64,000 bases of DNA, taken from contig CM034129.1 in NCBI GenBank assembly GCA_019914995.1, forward strand, positions 9,603,725 to 9,667,724. Reading direction: 5' to 3'. Made by a program: the position numbers and the translations under genes. The stretch's first letter is position 1. Every line of letters begins with the position of its first letter. Below, piece by piece: positions 12,801-26,000 of the stretch. The stretch is from Acanthochlamys bracteata (lineage: Eukaryota > Streptophyta > Magnoliopsida > Pandanales > Velloziaceae). The notes beneath the pieces were generated by a model. The model did no database searches and was not told the origin of the DNA. It saw nothing but the letters and a program-made list of their open reading frames with translations.

Positions 12801-15800
12801 AAAATATGGAAGCTCCTTTTTGAAGAATCTCTTGATAGATCTTGTTTTATCATTTTGTTTCTTGAATCGTTTAATATTTATCTCGATATCAGGCATTGGG
12901 ATATTGATATCTGTATGGACATAATTGGTCATTGGTTAGATCTTATTAACATAGATGGTTGGATCCCACGTGAGCAAATACTAGGAGCCGAGGCTCTAAG
13001 GTGTTATCCTCTTTCCATTGACACTTGTCTTGTGTTTGTCAGTTAAATCTGGATTCCTTTTAACAGCTAGTTTATTTTGTCTTTCTCAGTAAAGTCCCAG
13101 AAGAGTTTGTTCCTCAGCATCCTACTAATGGGAATCCACCAACTTTATTTCTAGTGCTAAATGGTAATATTCTAATTTTACACTTTCATTCGTGTATTTT
13201 AAAGTTGGTCTGACTTTGATTTTAAATCCTTAAAATATACTTGATGTGCATGTCGATATTTTAGAATATTACTTCTGAAATTTCTTGAATTGCAATTACA
13301 TACTTATGTAATTCTTCTTAGGTTATATTTTGTACTAACTCTTAGGTTTTTCCAGATGATACACAGCAATTACCTAAAGATTATTTGTGGATCGCACTCT
13401 ACAGGCTATATTTTTAAACAGCAAGTTAAATCTACCAATATGACAGAAATCAACGTCAGAAATTACCAAGACATTGGAAGCTTGGGTGTTGTAGTCTTTC
13501 ATTCTCTATGTTCTATTGACTAGATCAAATGTAGGGTTATTCGTTCCTGCTCATGGAAAGGAAAACTGAAAGTCTGAACTGTTGATGACTGCATGCCTGG
13601 CTTGACTATCATGTGCGCAAAATTCTCTTTGGGTTAATAATGAGAAGAATGGATAAGCTTATTAGAGCCGATCATTTCACACACTATTAGAATCGATCAG
13701 GACCTGTAGGATAGTTTTTGTAGTTTGACTACAACAGGTCTTCATCTAGTTGAATCGATCGATATAATGATCCCACTAGCTTTATTGAGTGCGTTCTCTT
13801 TATTCTTCTCATGGCTTCTGGTGTCTGCTGAAGCTGAGTTGTGCCTTCTTATTTTATCCATATAACACTATACTCAGTCATTGTGTATGCTTAAACTTTC
13901 TAAACTAGAAATGTTTGGTTGTGATTTAAGGGAACTCTTCTATGCTCAAAAGTTGCCTTTTTCAGACGTATTGAGCTCCATGAAAGGGGAGAGATTTACC
14001 AGTGAAGAATATCCCAAGATCTCATCATTCCTTGAAAGAGCTCACACACGTCTTGGAGCATGGTTCCATTGGTTCAATACAACACAGTCTGGTGAGTTGA
14101 CATTTAGCTATCCACCTCCATGTTTGAGACTATAGCTTATTTATCACCTAAAGCACTAGTGCAGTTTTGTATAACACTGCAAATTCATCATAAAACATGT
14201 CTTTTTTGGTGAATCATGGCAATTTTAAAAGTTATGATATAACTCTTTGACTAATCCCTTCTTTACTTTTTAGTTATTCTATTTAATTTCCATCTATTAC
14301 AATGTCCATATGCAAGATTATGTTTGCCTTGTTATGAGTTTTACCTTATCTTGATTGAGCGTCTTCATTTTTAATCACTAAATAATAGATGAAAATCTGA
14401 AGCACATTTGAGAAACAGTGCTACTTTTTGTGTTTGTAAGTAGTAGCCAGGATTACTATTGATCTACTAGAATTTGAATTTGGTCAGCCTTGTAAATTGC
14501 AACAGACCTTCATAGTTTTTGGTTTATAGAAGTAGAACATTCTACTGATCTGCACATTCTAAAAGGTTAGCTTGATGAATGTATTTATGCACGTGCCACA
14601 CACTTACCCATTCTTCTGTTCACAGACAACATGCTCTATGATGATTGGTTAACATATTTTGGAACCACAGTTGCTGCTCAAAGAATTTATAGTCCATTCA
14701 TGGTTTGATTATAAAATATATCATTGTTGATTGAACTGTGAGCTAATATAAGGTACTTATCAGTCAGTATATGTTGAGAACTTCCGCTAAAAGTTTTCTT
14801 TATTCCTTATATGCTATATTTTCTCAGGGAAAGGCGTGCATACTTTCTATTGGCATGGAAGAGACAACACAACAACTACGGAATTGAATCCGCAGGTTTT
14901 GTTCTTCGCTTATTTGGAAAACTACTTTTTTCTCTGAATTCCCAATTGAGTATTTAATTTCCCCTCATTATCCCAAAAAGTATAAGTCATTAATTGACCA
15001 ACAATGTGCTTGCTTGTTGACCTAAAACTGCAGCGATTGTACTTCTGAAATGTCAATTTACTTAGGTTTTAGATTGTGGAATTATAATCCTCTTTTTCCC
15101 TATCAACTTATTTGCGTGAATTAATATTGAAGTGCTTAATGCTACTGGTTTTCTTTGGTAGTTAGGTTAATTTATATAGTTCCTTTCGAAGTAAATTAGT
15201 TACTAGCCCATCCATCATTTCACTATCTACTTGATATAGTACAATGTATAGCCCACATTTCAAAAAAGAAAATGTGGTAGTTAATTTAGTGCAAATATGT
15301 TATTATCAATCTGCCATGTTTTCTGGGTCTCATAAATCCTCGAAGGGATTAGAAAATTTTGATAAATCTATCAGCAGTGACCTTGAACTGTCCAATCAAA
15401 ATGTGCTGGCTGTACAGTGCCTTTTAGGGATGGGCTATGCTTTCAAGGATCAAATAATTTTAAACTTTCAGTTACTTGGTTAAAATTTCAGCAGAGGATA
15501 TGAAGTGATAGAAAGTAGCTCAAATTATCCAACACGTTGCATTATATCCAGGAAAATATTTGCTTTTGGTTGTCATACCCAAAAAGCTTCATATAGGTAT
15601 ACATATATGGTTGTGCTGTATGTGTCAGTTTAGTCTGCACAATGCATATTAGGCTCTGCTCATAAAGCTTTCTAGGCATTGGTAGTGTGTGAAAAATGTT
15701 CTAGGACATCATATTGTACAAAAGAAGATTCAAAATCTGCCTGTTGCTATTTGTCGATTTCAGTACCATCTGGCTATTGAATTCCAATTTGGTAAAAAGT

Positions 15801-18800
15801 TGTCCCAGTTTACTCTGTGTCAACCTCTGTTGTTTGCTGAGGTATTAAAATCCATTTGAAGTATAACTCTGTGTAACCTCTGTTGTTTGCTGAGGTATTA
15901 AAATTTGTTACAAAAGGTTAATTTTTATTGAACAAGTAGCTCTTGGAAGGACATTCATTGTGCTCTTGCCAAAGGTTCAGGCTATTTTGAGAGCACTGTT
16001 TCTGACTCATCATTATCTTCTCAGACATTGATGTCTGGATTGGATGATTATCCACGAGCATCCCATCCTAGTGACGAAGAGCGTCATCTGGATTTAAGGT
16101 GTTGGATGCTTCTTGCTGCACGTGCTATGAATTCAATTCAGGAGATCCTTGGTGTGGCAGAAGTTTCTAGAAAGGTACTCAACCATAGGTTTTTGGGTCT
16201 GTCTGTGTATGTTGCATTCCTTTCTCTTTGACTGCATGTGCCTTTTTAATGCCTTGGCAGGAATATTTGAAGATGTCTAAAGAGCTCTCCAACTTCGAGA
16301 TCCTCAATAAGGTATCAATGAGGTGTAATTAGAAATTCTCTTCGTTATTAGTGCATTTTCTTTCTGGACTTAAAATTCAAGTTTCTCCAGAGCTTGTGCT
16401 AAGTTTAGAACTTGGTAGCTATTCTGTATCAAGGTATTCACTTGAAAGGTCTTGGCCTAACAAGATGTTAGATAAGACCATTTATCCTGAGAAATTATTC
16501 TTATCTGGTAATCCAAAACTTAATGCTAATATGTATTTCATCTTATTACGTTGCTAAGCTAGATTTCGAGAGGAGATCAGTAAGTGCCGAAAAGTCATAT
16601 GCTTGAGCAGTTTAGACTTTTATTTAGTTTTACTTTGAATTACGCCTTCCCTTTACCACAAGTATGGTCTCTGCTTGAGGAAAATGTTCAATGAATCTTG
16701 TATGTCTTATTCTCATCAATGGATAATGCATGCAAATTTTGAGAATAAAAAATAAGTTAAAAAAATGTTGTAAAAGTGCTGCAACTAATAAGAATGTCTT
16801 TTGCGAAGGTCAAAGTTGCAGGTAATCTATGTACATTTTTTTATATACTTGGTAAAGCTCGTCTTTGATAGGTAGTACTGGGAGAAAGCAGTGAAGTAGG
16901 GATACAGTTTGTTTAAGTTTATTTAAGGTGTGACAGTTACTGATGTTGCTATTTAGTATTGAAAAATGGAATTTTCTTTTTGTTTTTCTTGGTGATATTA
17001 TGTATGAGATGCGTTTCTTTCTAGAGATATTCTGAGTGGTGCAAAAAACAAGAGCCACTGTTGCGCATCTGTGCTAAATCATAGACATTAGCCACATTCA
17101 ATATAAGTGTTGCTGTATTTAGTGTCATACCCGATCCCAACTTGACTTTTGGAACATTACTTTAATATAGTTCTATTTCCTCCTTTTGAAGTTTATGGTG
17201 GGTGCAGATTTTAATATAACATTATATTCATTGCATTCAGATGCATCTGGATACCACCTCTGGAGCTTATTTTGATTTTGGCAACCATACTGAGAAGGTA
17301 AGCACTTTATCGAAGTAAGATTTCCATGGATGTTCATGTTCCACAATGTCGATACAGTTTGTCATTCATCTATTCCGTAAGGTTTACTGCAGCACATAGC
17401 ACCATGTCATGTTTGAAATGTTAAAGAAAGATAAATTGTGGAATTTGAGGCGAAGGTGCCTGTCCTCATAGATTCCTTTTTTGATTAGCCAATATGCCTA
17501 TGCTTGAAACGACATATATGCTGGGGAAAGAAAACTGATTCTCCTGTAGAGATTAGTCCTTTTTTCCCCCTCCTGTTTGGGAAACCATCAGTTGTACCGT
17601 ATTACCATGTGTAGTTAGTTGAAATTCTAATGCATATTAACCTAGACCCTGTCTTGATGAACCAATACGATCTTCTTTTATTCTTGACTATTCTGAAGAC
17701 AAACTCCTGCACGTAGCACAGCTAAAAGTAAGGTGAAATGCAATGCTATAACTTTGTAAGTGCAAGTTTGATTATGTTTTATGTTAAAAATTGTTTGTAA
17801 CTTCTAGGTGCGCCTCAAATGGGTTGAAGTGAAAGATGATGGTAACATCAGACGGGAGCTTCTTCGGGAAACACTTGAAAGTCCCAGGCTTGGACTAGTT
17901 CCTCATTTTGGCTACGTCAGTCTTTTCCCGTTTATGATGGCCATGATTCCACCTGTAAGTTACTGTCTTAAAGTATAAAAGAGTTAACACAGGCATTTGA
18001 ATTTCTAAGGTTACTGTACATTGTCTTTTAACAAACTGATTTATCTGTTAGTCGTCATGGATCCTTGGAAAGCAACTGGAACTTATTTCTAATAGGTCAT
18101 CATTGTGGACAGATTATGGTCTTCGCTCCTTATCAAGAACAAGGTAATGTTAATCACTAACAAATAAAATACTAAATGTCCTATTTGTAAGGAATTGCCA
18201 TGTAGACAATGTTGTCAAACTTGCCTCTATCTACTTTGTCTGATATTCATGGCATCAAATTAAACATTGAATTTGTGTTATTACCTGGAAATCATTAAAC
18301 CCTATGATGCGGCGTCTTGTGTCAAATTGTTCGCTTGCCATCCCACATTTGTAGACATTTATCTGCTCCCATGCCAATTGATGATTAAATCAAAATAACC
18401 TGATGAGGTTGTTCTGTGCAGTACATTGTACATGAAATATAACACTGAGCATGATGCACCATACTGGAGGGGTACAATTTGGATAAACATGAATTACCTC
18501 ATTCTTTCGGCACTACATCATTATTCCCAAGGTAAGGATTAAGAAGTTGAATAGTGATGTGTTTCTAGCATTTGGAGTCTGTTCTAAACTAGAGCATCAT
18601 GCAGTGGATGGACCATACAGAGAAATTGCAGAAACTCTATACCAGGAGCTTAGGTCAAATTTGATTAGGTATTGATTACTGAATAGCTAATTGTTCTTAT
18701 TTGTACATGACTAGATTAGTCATGGCTAAGGAATGCCTTGTTTTTTTTTTCTGCCAGCAACATTGTGAACAGATACCATGAGAGTGGTTTTCTGTGGGAG

Positions 18801-18902
18801 CAATATGACCAGAAGAAGGGGAGAGGCAGAGGTGCACATCCCTTCACTGGCTGGACATCTCTAGTTCTTCTGATGATTGCAGAATCATACCCAAAGCTCT
18901 GA
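5763..18902 (+). CDS. GCS1: Mannosyl-oligosaccharide glucosidase (alpha-glucosidase I, GH63)
   Basis: The enzyme removes the outermost alpha-1,2 glucose from the Glc3Man9GlcNAc2 glycan just after transfer to nascent proteins in the ER. Twenty-two exons give 858 residues (Arabidopsis GCS1 is about 852): 5763-6086, 6190-6263, 6444-6695, 7981-8149, 8837-8923, 9064-9132, 9571-9667, 11406-11488, 11739-11846, 12640-12761, 12893-13000, 13090-13163, 13966-14091, 14828-14895, 16025-16174, 16261-16311, 17241-17297, 17808-17954, 18052-18143, 18422-18531, 18605-18668, 18758-18902. All junctions are GT-AG with consistent phase. The N-terminus has an arginine-rich cytosolic stretch (GRRRYRN) and one membrane segment at residues 56-75, fitting a type II ER membrane protein. 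GH63 signatures: GGMGYFYG near 402, [17 protein letters not shown] at 442-458, SGLDDYPR near 591, YWRGTIW at 767-773. The ATG at 5763 was chosen because the longer upstream frame has no ATG. It appears intact. Confidence 0.96.
6822..6853. repeat. (TA)n microsatellite in GCS1 intron 3
   Basis: About sixteen uninterrupted TA units. No hairpin element is attached here, unlike the (TA)n tracts around the kelch gene. Confidence 0.9.
11019..11077 (+). mobile_element. Probable 3' tail of an RTE-type LINE or derived SINE in GCS1 intron 7
   Basis: The string tagccgaccccacctaatgg followed by a gaggctt block and a TTG-rich end resembles the common 3' tail of plant RTE-type retroposons, which end in a short TTG repeat. 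Only the tail is recognisable; no coding part or target-site duplication was identified. Identification rests on memory of the consensus. Confidence 0.45.
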
Positions 18903-20060
18903 GTAGAAATCTGCAGTGGCCTGTGACTGATCTATGTCTGAAAGACTCTTAATGTGAGTGGAAGATCACTATCTGGACTTCCCTTTTTTCTTCTATATGA
19001 GCAATTATGTGAGCATGACTGCTTCGGGAACTTAACAAGCCATGCAATGTTGGATGTTTTGCCATTTGTCTATTGATCGTCGTTAGGAACTAGGCAAATC
19101 CCATCATGAGTTGGTGTAGCCAGATATTGTAACGTCAGTTGTATGCATAATTATATCATAGATACTGTTCAGCAGGACAACAAGACGATTATGGTCTTCC
19201 TTGAGAGTTTGAAGATGTGAATGTATTGGTCTGTACATTTGAACCTAGCCTGATTTATCCGCAGATCTGGTAGGTTTAATGTAACAACAAGACATTGATA
19301 AAACTTGTAATAGAGGCAAAGATAATGTTAAACGGATCATCTAAATGAGCTAGTTGACTCTAAAAAGTTTGTTGAACAAATTAAAATTCACCAAACTTCA
19401 AACTTCATAACCTGCAAGTTGAATTAGATGTGTGGCCTTCTTCAGTGTATATTGTAACTTGTGAAATAGCGTAAATCTGATCTGCTAAGGGTATATTTTA
19501 ATTGCAAGAAATTTCACTTTCTCTTTTAGATTAGGAGTTTTGTCATTTCGTATTTCAATTATCATTTTTGTATCCGCACCAAATTTTAGTTATATTAATA
19601 TTAATTTTAAATTTTATTTTATGTTGTTTTAATTACTATTTTGAACTCTATTTTTATTGCACATTAATTTTTATTGAATTTTATTTTCATAAAATTTACT
19701 TTCGTGAAATCTATTTTAATGTAATTAAAACACGTCCTAAATATAATTCATTCTCTATGACTCTATGTTATGGATGATGGTGTATTCATCTTTTCGTAAT
19801 GGAAGATGAATACATTATGTAACTTGTTTCTATGTGTATTTTGTTTTCTGAAACATATGTTGCTTTCTTTAATTAATAATCTCGAAGTTAAAAAGCTATA
19901 GGAAGAAGCTTTACCTAAGAATACATTTTTACGAATTGTATTGAAGATAATGTTAAGAGTAAGCTTAGGCAATTCTCGGTAGCCGGAATTAACCTACGAT
20001 CGCTAAATTATTCAGCTGTGATGGCTAAAGTTATGGATGAAAGTTCCTGAATCATAACAA
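18903..20060. other. GCS1 3' UTR and intergenic AT-rich DNA
   Basis: The first roughly 400 bases after the GCS1 stop are mixed-composition sequence typical of a 3' UTR. The rest is AT-rich without a convincing gene. The minus-strand frame at 19763-19972 shows no family features and does not continue the gene fragment to its right. Confidence 0.5.
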
Positions 20061-20088
20061 AGGGAACGCAAGTTTAATATGTTCTCAC

Positions 20089-20364
20089 CTTAAGTCGACT
20101 TGAAAGATCCTGAACACTTGGACAAAGCTGAGGCCACAACCGCTCCCGATCCATTCCCTCAAGCTTCGCCATTGCTTCAGTCCACATTATCTCTCCACCA
20201 ACAACTATCCAAAAAATCAGACAGAAAGCTCAAGCCTCAGACGATGCAGAAAAGTACAGAACAATCAGAACTCACATCTGGAGAGCCAACAGGTGTAGAA
20301 GAAGGCGTACCGAAAGTTGGTGTTGGTGTTGCGACGACGCCGCCGAAGATGGTGTGCCGGACAT
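20089..20364 (-). pseudogene. Orphan 5' end of an unidentified gene (two exons, no continuation found)
   Basis: On the minus strand, a GC-richer island in AT-rich DNA opens with an ATG at 20364 after a leader-like sequence (20365-20460). A first exon of 18 codons, rich in Ser, Ala, Gln and His (20311-20364), ends at a gtacgc donor. A second exon (about 20089-20190) would add 34 residues containing MAKLEGMDRERLWPQL, ending at a gtgaga donor. Nothing coding continues before the GCS1 3' end, so this looks like a truncated gene copy or a gene whose remainder was lost. I do not recognise the family. The acceptor of exon 2 (gagag) is weak, so the model is tentative. Confidence 0.35.
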
Positions 20365-20459
20365 GGTCGGTTGCCGGCCAGGGTTTTTAGAGACGGAAAA
20401 ACTTTAATTTCTGGTTTTGAGATTTCGGTAACAGTGGGAAAAAGAAGAAGGGAGTTCTT

Positions 20460-21280
20460 TCGAGTTGCTTAAATTAATAAGTTTTTAAATATTATTTCAA
20501 TTTTTAAAATATTTCATATAAATTATTATTAAGTATCAAAATTTTATTATGAATATTTCTATATTTTAAATTATTTATATCTTTTGAATATTTATAAATT
20601 TATTTTAATTTAAAATAAAAAATCATATATTATAAAACTTTATTAATATATTTTAAATAAAAATAAAATCGTATTATTTTTTAAAAAATTATTTATAAAC
20701 AGTCTGTTCCCTAAACATGTAAAAATTGGGCAGTTGAAATAGGTTAATCAGGTTGGATGCGCGTTGATCCGACTCGGCCCAACTACTGTCGGGCCCAGAG
20801 CTTAAATTTTTATATGTCTTGATAGAGATTAGTTCTATGTTTAGTATTCCTAGTCCTAGAGCAGTCATGCTCACTATTTATCTAAAATTGCTTTAATAAT
20901 TATGTAAGACTTTAGAGAAACAATAATTTCAGTGACTGTAGAAATCAATTCGTATAAAATGGAAAATTTAATGGAAACTTGAGATTTTCTTAGTTAAATT
21001 ATAGTAGTTTTCAAAATCAAACATCAGGCGTTGGAAAAAGTTGAAAGCTATCAAAATATAACCTTTATTAGTGCAAGGGCATATTTGGGATCATTTATCA
21101 ATCTCAAGAAACTCATTTTTAATTTCAAAAAAATTATGCACAATTTTATAAAATTTTAAAAAATATAAATAAAATGTAGTTATGAAATAAATATATATAT
21201 ATTTTGTTTTTTTAAATATTTATAAAATAATATATTTAAATATTTTAATAAGTATTCTCAAAATGTTTTCTAAATTATCT
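20460..21280. other. AT-rich intergenic region
   Basis: Long A/T runs with a short higher-GC patch at about 20700-20880. No credible coding frame, RNA gene or repeat boundary was seen. Confidence 0.5.
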
Positions 21281-21289
21281 GAGGCCCAT

Positions 21290-21478
21290 ATTTGAGCCCT
21301 CCCCACTGTCTGGGAAAACACAAATGACAGAGCCTAAAACCCAAAATCTACATGCGTCATAGAAACGGAGGTCCACCAGAGGTGCGAGAACTGAGTCTGA
21401 CATTTGCGGCACCGGAGAGATCAACGCTGCCGTAGACGGCGGGGAGAGTCTAAAAAGGAGCAAGATTTTAATTCAGAG
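21290..21478 (+). other. GC-richer exon-like island, possible 5' exon of an unknown transcript
   Basis: About 190 bases of leader-like sequence contrast with the flanking AT-rich DNA and end at a splice-donor-like site (cagag followed by gtgtac). No ATG-led frame of useful length and no recognisable protein. It could be a noncoding first exon or a remnant of a gene start. Confidence 0.25.
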
Positions 21479-21504
21479 GTGTACTCTTTCTTTAAGTTGT
21501 ATTC

Positions 21505-22087
21505 TTCAGTAATTGCTTTCCCAAATATTTGTAATTTTCTGTTTAAATGATTATGTCATTTTTCATGTTTGTAGTTTTGTACTCGCAAAAAACCCATCTA
21601 AGAATTATTAGTTTGAAGTTTTCTGGAAGGAGATATTGATTCGAGTTAGCAATTTTTTTTCCTTTTTTTCAATTTATCATTGGTGTCTGTATCGAAGCAG
21701 GCATTTGAAACATGAGTGTTGACAATTCAGTTGCATCATCGCAGTTGGCATGATATTGACTTGCGTATTTACCTTCCGTGAGTGGTAGAATGATAGTTCA
21801 ATTTTTTATTCTCCAGTATTGCTTTTCCAGATATTTGTAATTTTCTGATTAAATGATTTAGTCGTTTTTCATGTTTGTGCTCGCAAAAGAATCCATCTAA
21901 GAATTATTAGTTTGAAATTTTCTGGATGGAAATATTGCTTTGAGAAGCAATTTTTGTTTTCCTTTATCAGTAGTGTCTGTGTCTAAGTGAGGCATGTGAA
22001 ACATGGGTGTTGACATTCTTGCATTATCGCGGTTGGCATGATATTGACTTGCGTATTTACTTCTGTGTGTGATAGAATGATAGTTCA
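21505..22087. repeat. Tandem duplication of about 290-300 bp
   Basis: 21505-21800 and about 21811-22087 are diverged direct copies. Shared landmarks include atatttgtaattttctg, taagaattattagtttgaa, ggcatgatattgacttgcg and the closing agaatgatagttca. Several small indels separate the copies. There are no terminal inverted repeats, so this looks like a local segmental duplication. Confidence 0.85.
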
Positions 22088-22089
22088 AG

Positions 22090-23038
22090 TCCTATCAGCG
22101 TAGGATAGTTCTAGTATTTTGTTAATTTGAAAATTCTGAAGTCATGCTAGATGTGAACATGATATCGACTGCGGGTAGATAAACCAGAAACTATTTTACA
22201 GTCTCACAAAAATTTTTGTTTGAGTTCTATGTATGAATCGTCATGAAAGTGACTTATCCCAAACCTTTGGATAGGTGACAGACAAAATAATGGGCAGGAT
22301 GAGCTAAGCACATAAGATAGCAATGTTATGTGTTAAAAACACATAGCATTCTACTTGAGGTTGAGGACTCCGTTTTCAAAGCTTTGTCGGATAATTTGCT
22401 ATATGCGTGCTACAATGATATTCTGTATTCTATGATGTACGCACTTTCATAAGGGAAAGATCATTTAGGCAAGTACATACTTAGCACAGCTGCACAGGAT
22501 TGAAGGTCCATCATAGTTTAACTTTTCGATTGGTGTACAAGTGAGCAAAGGAATTTCCAAAGTTAACCTTAAGAACCAAAATGGCCTCAGACAATCTGTA
22601 AGAATTCTGCCTTAGAAAGTAAACTGTTGTTTGGATAAGACTTTTAAATGCTGAAGCTGTTACACTTGCAAAGTCTTTTGCAAATATCATATCCTGACAA
22701 TGTTTTTTCTTAGAGTGCATGCGTAATTCAAGGATCTGAAATTGATATGGTTGATAAAATTTTACACACTGAAAAAGAAGATCACTATATTGTGTTGGAA
22801 AAAGCTTCTTACCTATAGGACCGCATATAATATAAAGGAAATACACATAGTGGCATTCTACTCACTCTCTCGTATGACTTCTCTATTTTCGCCAATCAAT
22901 TTTCTATAGCCTTTTCAAAAAGAAGGAAAAAAGAAACAGATTTTGTGCGCAAATAGCAATTTCTTAAGAAATGGCAGGAAGTGTGACGACTTGCGAGTAG
23001 TCTAGACTACTTGCTCAATCTTTGTTTGTTGATAATTC
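22090..23038. other. Intergenic DNA downstream of the CLC gene
   Basis: Mixed AT-rich sequence. It should contain the 3' UTR of the minus-strand CLC gene next to 23039. The 111-codon frame at 22511-22846 on the minus strand has no recognisable features. Nothing else was seen. Confidence 0.5.
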
Positions 23039-23039
23039 C

Positions 23040-26000
23040 TTACTTCTTGCTCAATCTTTCAAATGTTCCTTTTCTTTTTACAATATCAGGGAAGGCAATC
23101 AAAATATTGTGCGTCCTGAGGTCCTGTCTGGTTAAGATCCCAATGATTGGTGATATCTGAAAAAAATGAAACATTGAGAAGCATGTCAGTCAAAGATACA
23201 GCAAATATATAGTAAAATCATGCTTAATTGAATAACTAGAATAATTTGGGATATCGTTGACTTTTGCTGCAGAAGGTGAAATATTTTTAGGCTAGAGATG
23301 GTTATGAAACCTTGAGGATTTCAGTATTCACAATTCAATGGACTAGTGTTAAGGAAGACTGCTCATTCATTAGCTATATGTGATCTAGTGCAGTGATTGT
23401 CAGCCTCTGCTAGGAGAAAATCAGTTGCTTCTTACATATTTAGACATATTTTACAAGAAAGAATTTCACTTTTTCACAAATTAGGAACCTTTAATCAGTT
23501 CAGTCCTACCAGTTAAATCGAGCTATCAGTTGGTTCAAATCTTTGTTGGTCTCTTCTTCCCCTATTGAAAGAAATGAAGATTTGCAGTTGTTATGGTTAT
23601 GAGTGCTAGTGCATGCTAGCGAGTTGAGTCTCTAAGTGCCAGAACTTCTACATTTAATAACCTCATGTTTGAATCTGAAAAGATAATTTTCTTTAAAGTC
23701 ATTAAATATGTTAGCAAGACTGAGTAAAATAGATAGGCAAAAGGACATACCCCTGCTCCTTGGTACTTGGGTACAATAAGCATATGCCGAAGAGCAACCT
23801 GTTGAAAGAGCACCAAAGCCTTTGCAACTGACGTGTTTTCCACTACTGTATATGGTGTTGTGTTGGTGAAAGGGTGCAAATCCATGTACATCTCCAGCTC
23901 TTCTTCTGTAATTTCTACCTGTTCAATTTTTTTTTCCTTTTCCAAGAAATCAGCAGATGTGAACTTCTCTCTGACTTCCCACTCTTCTCTCCTCCTTTTC
24001 TCTTTCAGGAACCACTTCTTCTGCAATGCTACAATGAGATATGATCTTATAACCAACCCATGGATCTCTGCACGCATACCTCCTGGAGAGGGCACTCCTT
24101 CATCAATAACTGGGAAGCCATTATGTCTTGTTGATCTCAGTACTTCAACAACTCTTGCCACCTTCTCAACTCCTTGAAGGGTTACAACACCAGGCTTAGC
24201 TGCTGCTAGTTCATTTACCGTAAGATATCTCATCCATGGCTCAGGTTTTGCATCCAGGAAAGGTAGTCCTTTAAGCTCAAGTATTATCTCATATATACTT
24301 GGATTGAAGTAATCGCCAACTGTTTTTGCAACCAATAGCACTAGCATGGTGATAGGCAGGAGCGACAGATTGTTAGTGAGCTCCAGAAATATGACACAAA
24401 GGGAGACGGTCATCCTCATAGAGCCTGCCATTAGAGCTGCAGCACCTAACACAGCATAGAGGCCATGGTCTATCGTTGTTAACTTTCCCATTGCTAGGGC
24501 TAGTAACCGGCCGTAACCTGATCCCATGAGAATAATAGGTAGGAAAAGTCCCGACGGGACAGCAATGCCAAAGGTGACCAGGCCTAGAACACTGTAGAGT
24601 ATGAAGAAAATAATGAGTGAGACAATGCGAAATTCAGTTGATGTATCGGTGGAGAATATGTTACGGACAGCATCATCATTTGTGGCATGGAGGAGGCTGG
24701 CAAGATCATTGTAGTATCCATCGGGGCAGTTGAACTGCTTGAAGTTGCCGGTTCTTCCTGTGGTTGGACAAGCAACATCTATGGATGGATCGCAAGGTGA
24801 GCAAGGAGCAAGGAACGGTAACAAGTAAAGGCACACTGAGGTGAAGAGGCAGACGGCCAAAGCGAGAAGTAGTTTTGCTAACCTGCCCTTCCTGCAAAAT
24901 TATAATTGAAGATTATTCAAATCGAAGAGGCAAAATTGGTAATAAGGAAGGAACAGAGAGCCTTCATGCTTTTCTTTTCATTTGTTATAGAGACAATTAT
25001 TGATGCATGTGAAGAATTGCTTTTTGAAGTGACCACTGCGTATGGAACAGGGAGGCTGGGTCACTTACTCATTGATGAGGTTGTATAAGCGAAGGACTTT
25101 GTGCAGAAGGTAATTGTAGAGGCTTCCAAGCAATCCACCTATAATTCCAACAAGTGCAACAGGAAGAAGATCTGTGAACTCATAACTCACCGTAACATCA
25201 CTGACGTCAAACATTATTAACCCTCCTTTTCCAAATAGACCACATTTTCCAGAATTGCAGAATTGCATGAATCCTCTGAGCACCACCACTACAACCGCCG
25301 TGCTGAAGAATGTCCTCCACAGAAGGGCACTCCTCCACCACGAGGCCACCTCTTCAAGTGCAAATAGAACACCACCAATGGGTGCTCGGAAAGCGGCACA
25401 AACACCCGAGGAAGATCCGCAGGTAATGAGATCCCTGCGGTCCCTGTCATTCCTAAAGTATTGAAACCATCGCCATTTGGCTTGGCTAAGCAAGGATGCC
25501 AGGCAGGCACCAATGTGCACCAATGGTCCTTCCTTACCAAGGTCTAGCCCTGCGGACACTGCACCAATGCTGCCTATGATCTGCAATAGTGATCGACCAA
25601 GAAACATAATGAATTATATCTTGGCTTAAAATCAAGATTACCTAGTATGGTAGGTGCTCACAGAATATGTCTAGTTGTAGGTGCTCTTCATTATTAATAG
25701 GAGAAGAAATCATAGTTTGGATGTTTCATAAATGCTGATTAGATCTTTTTGAACCATTATTCATATTTTGGAACTCCATGCTATAGTACTTCTTGAATCA
25801 AAATTAACTCGACTCCTTTTTGGATGATTTGGTAGCAGTTGGAGACAGATTGTGAATAATTTGAAATGGAGTGAGAATTCCAAGTCTCTTTATCTGTAGC
25901 TCATATGCATCATTACCTCTGAACTTCTAACACAAAAAATTATACCTTTACCTGAATTTTCTATTACTGACTAGACAATGTATGCATAAACTATATTCTT

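Noticed and set aside
23833-24177. 114-codon plus-strand frame
   Set aside because: It is antisense to the CLC CBS region.
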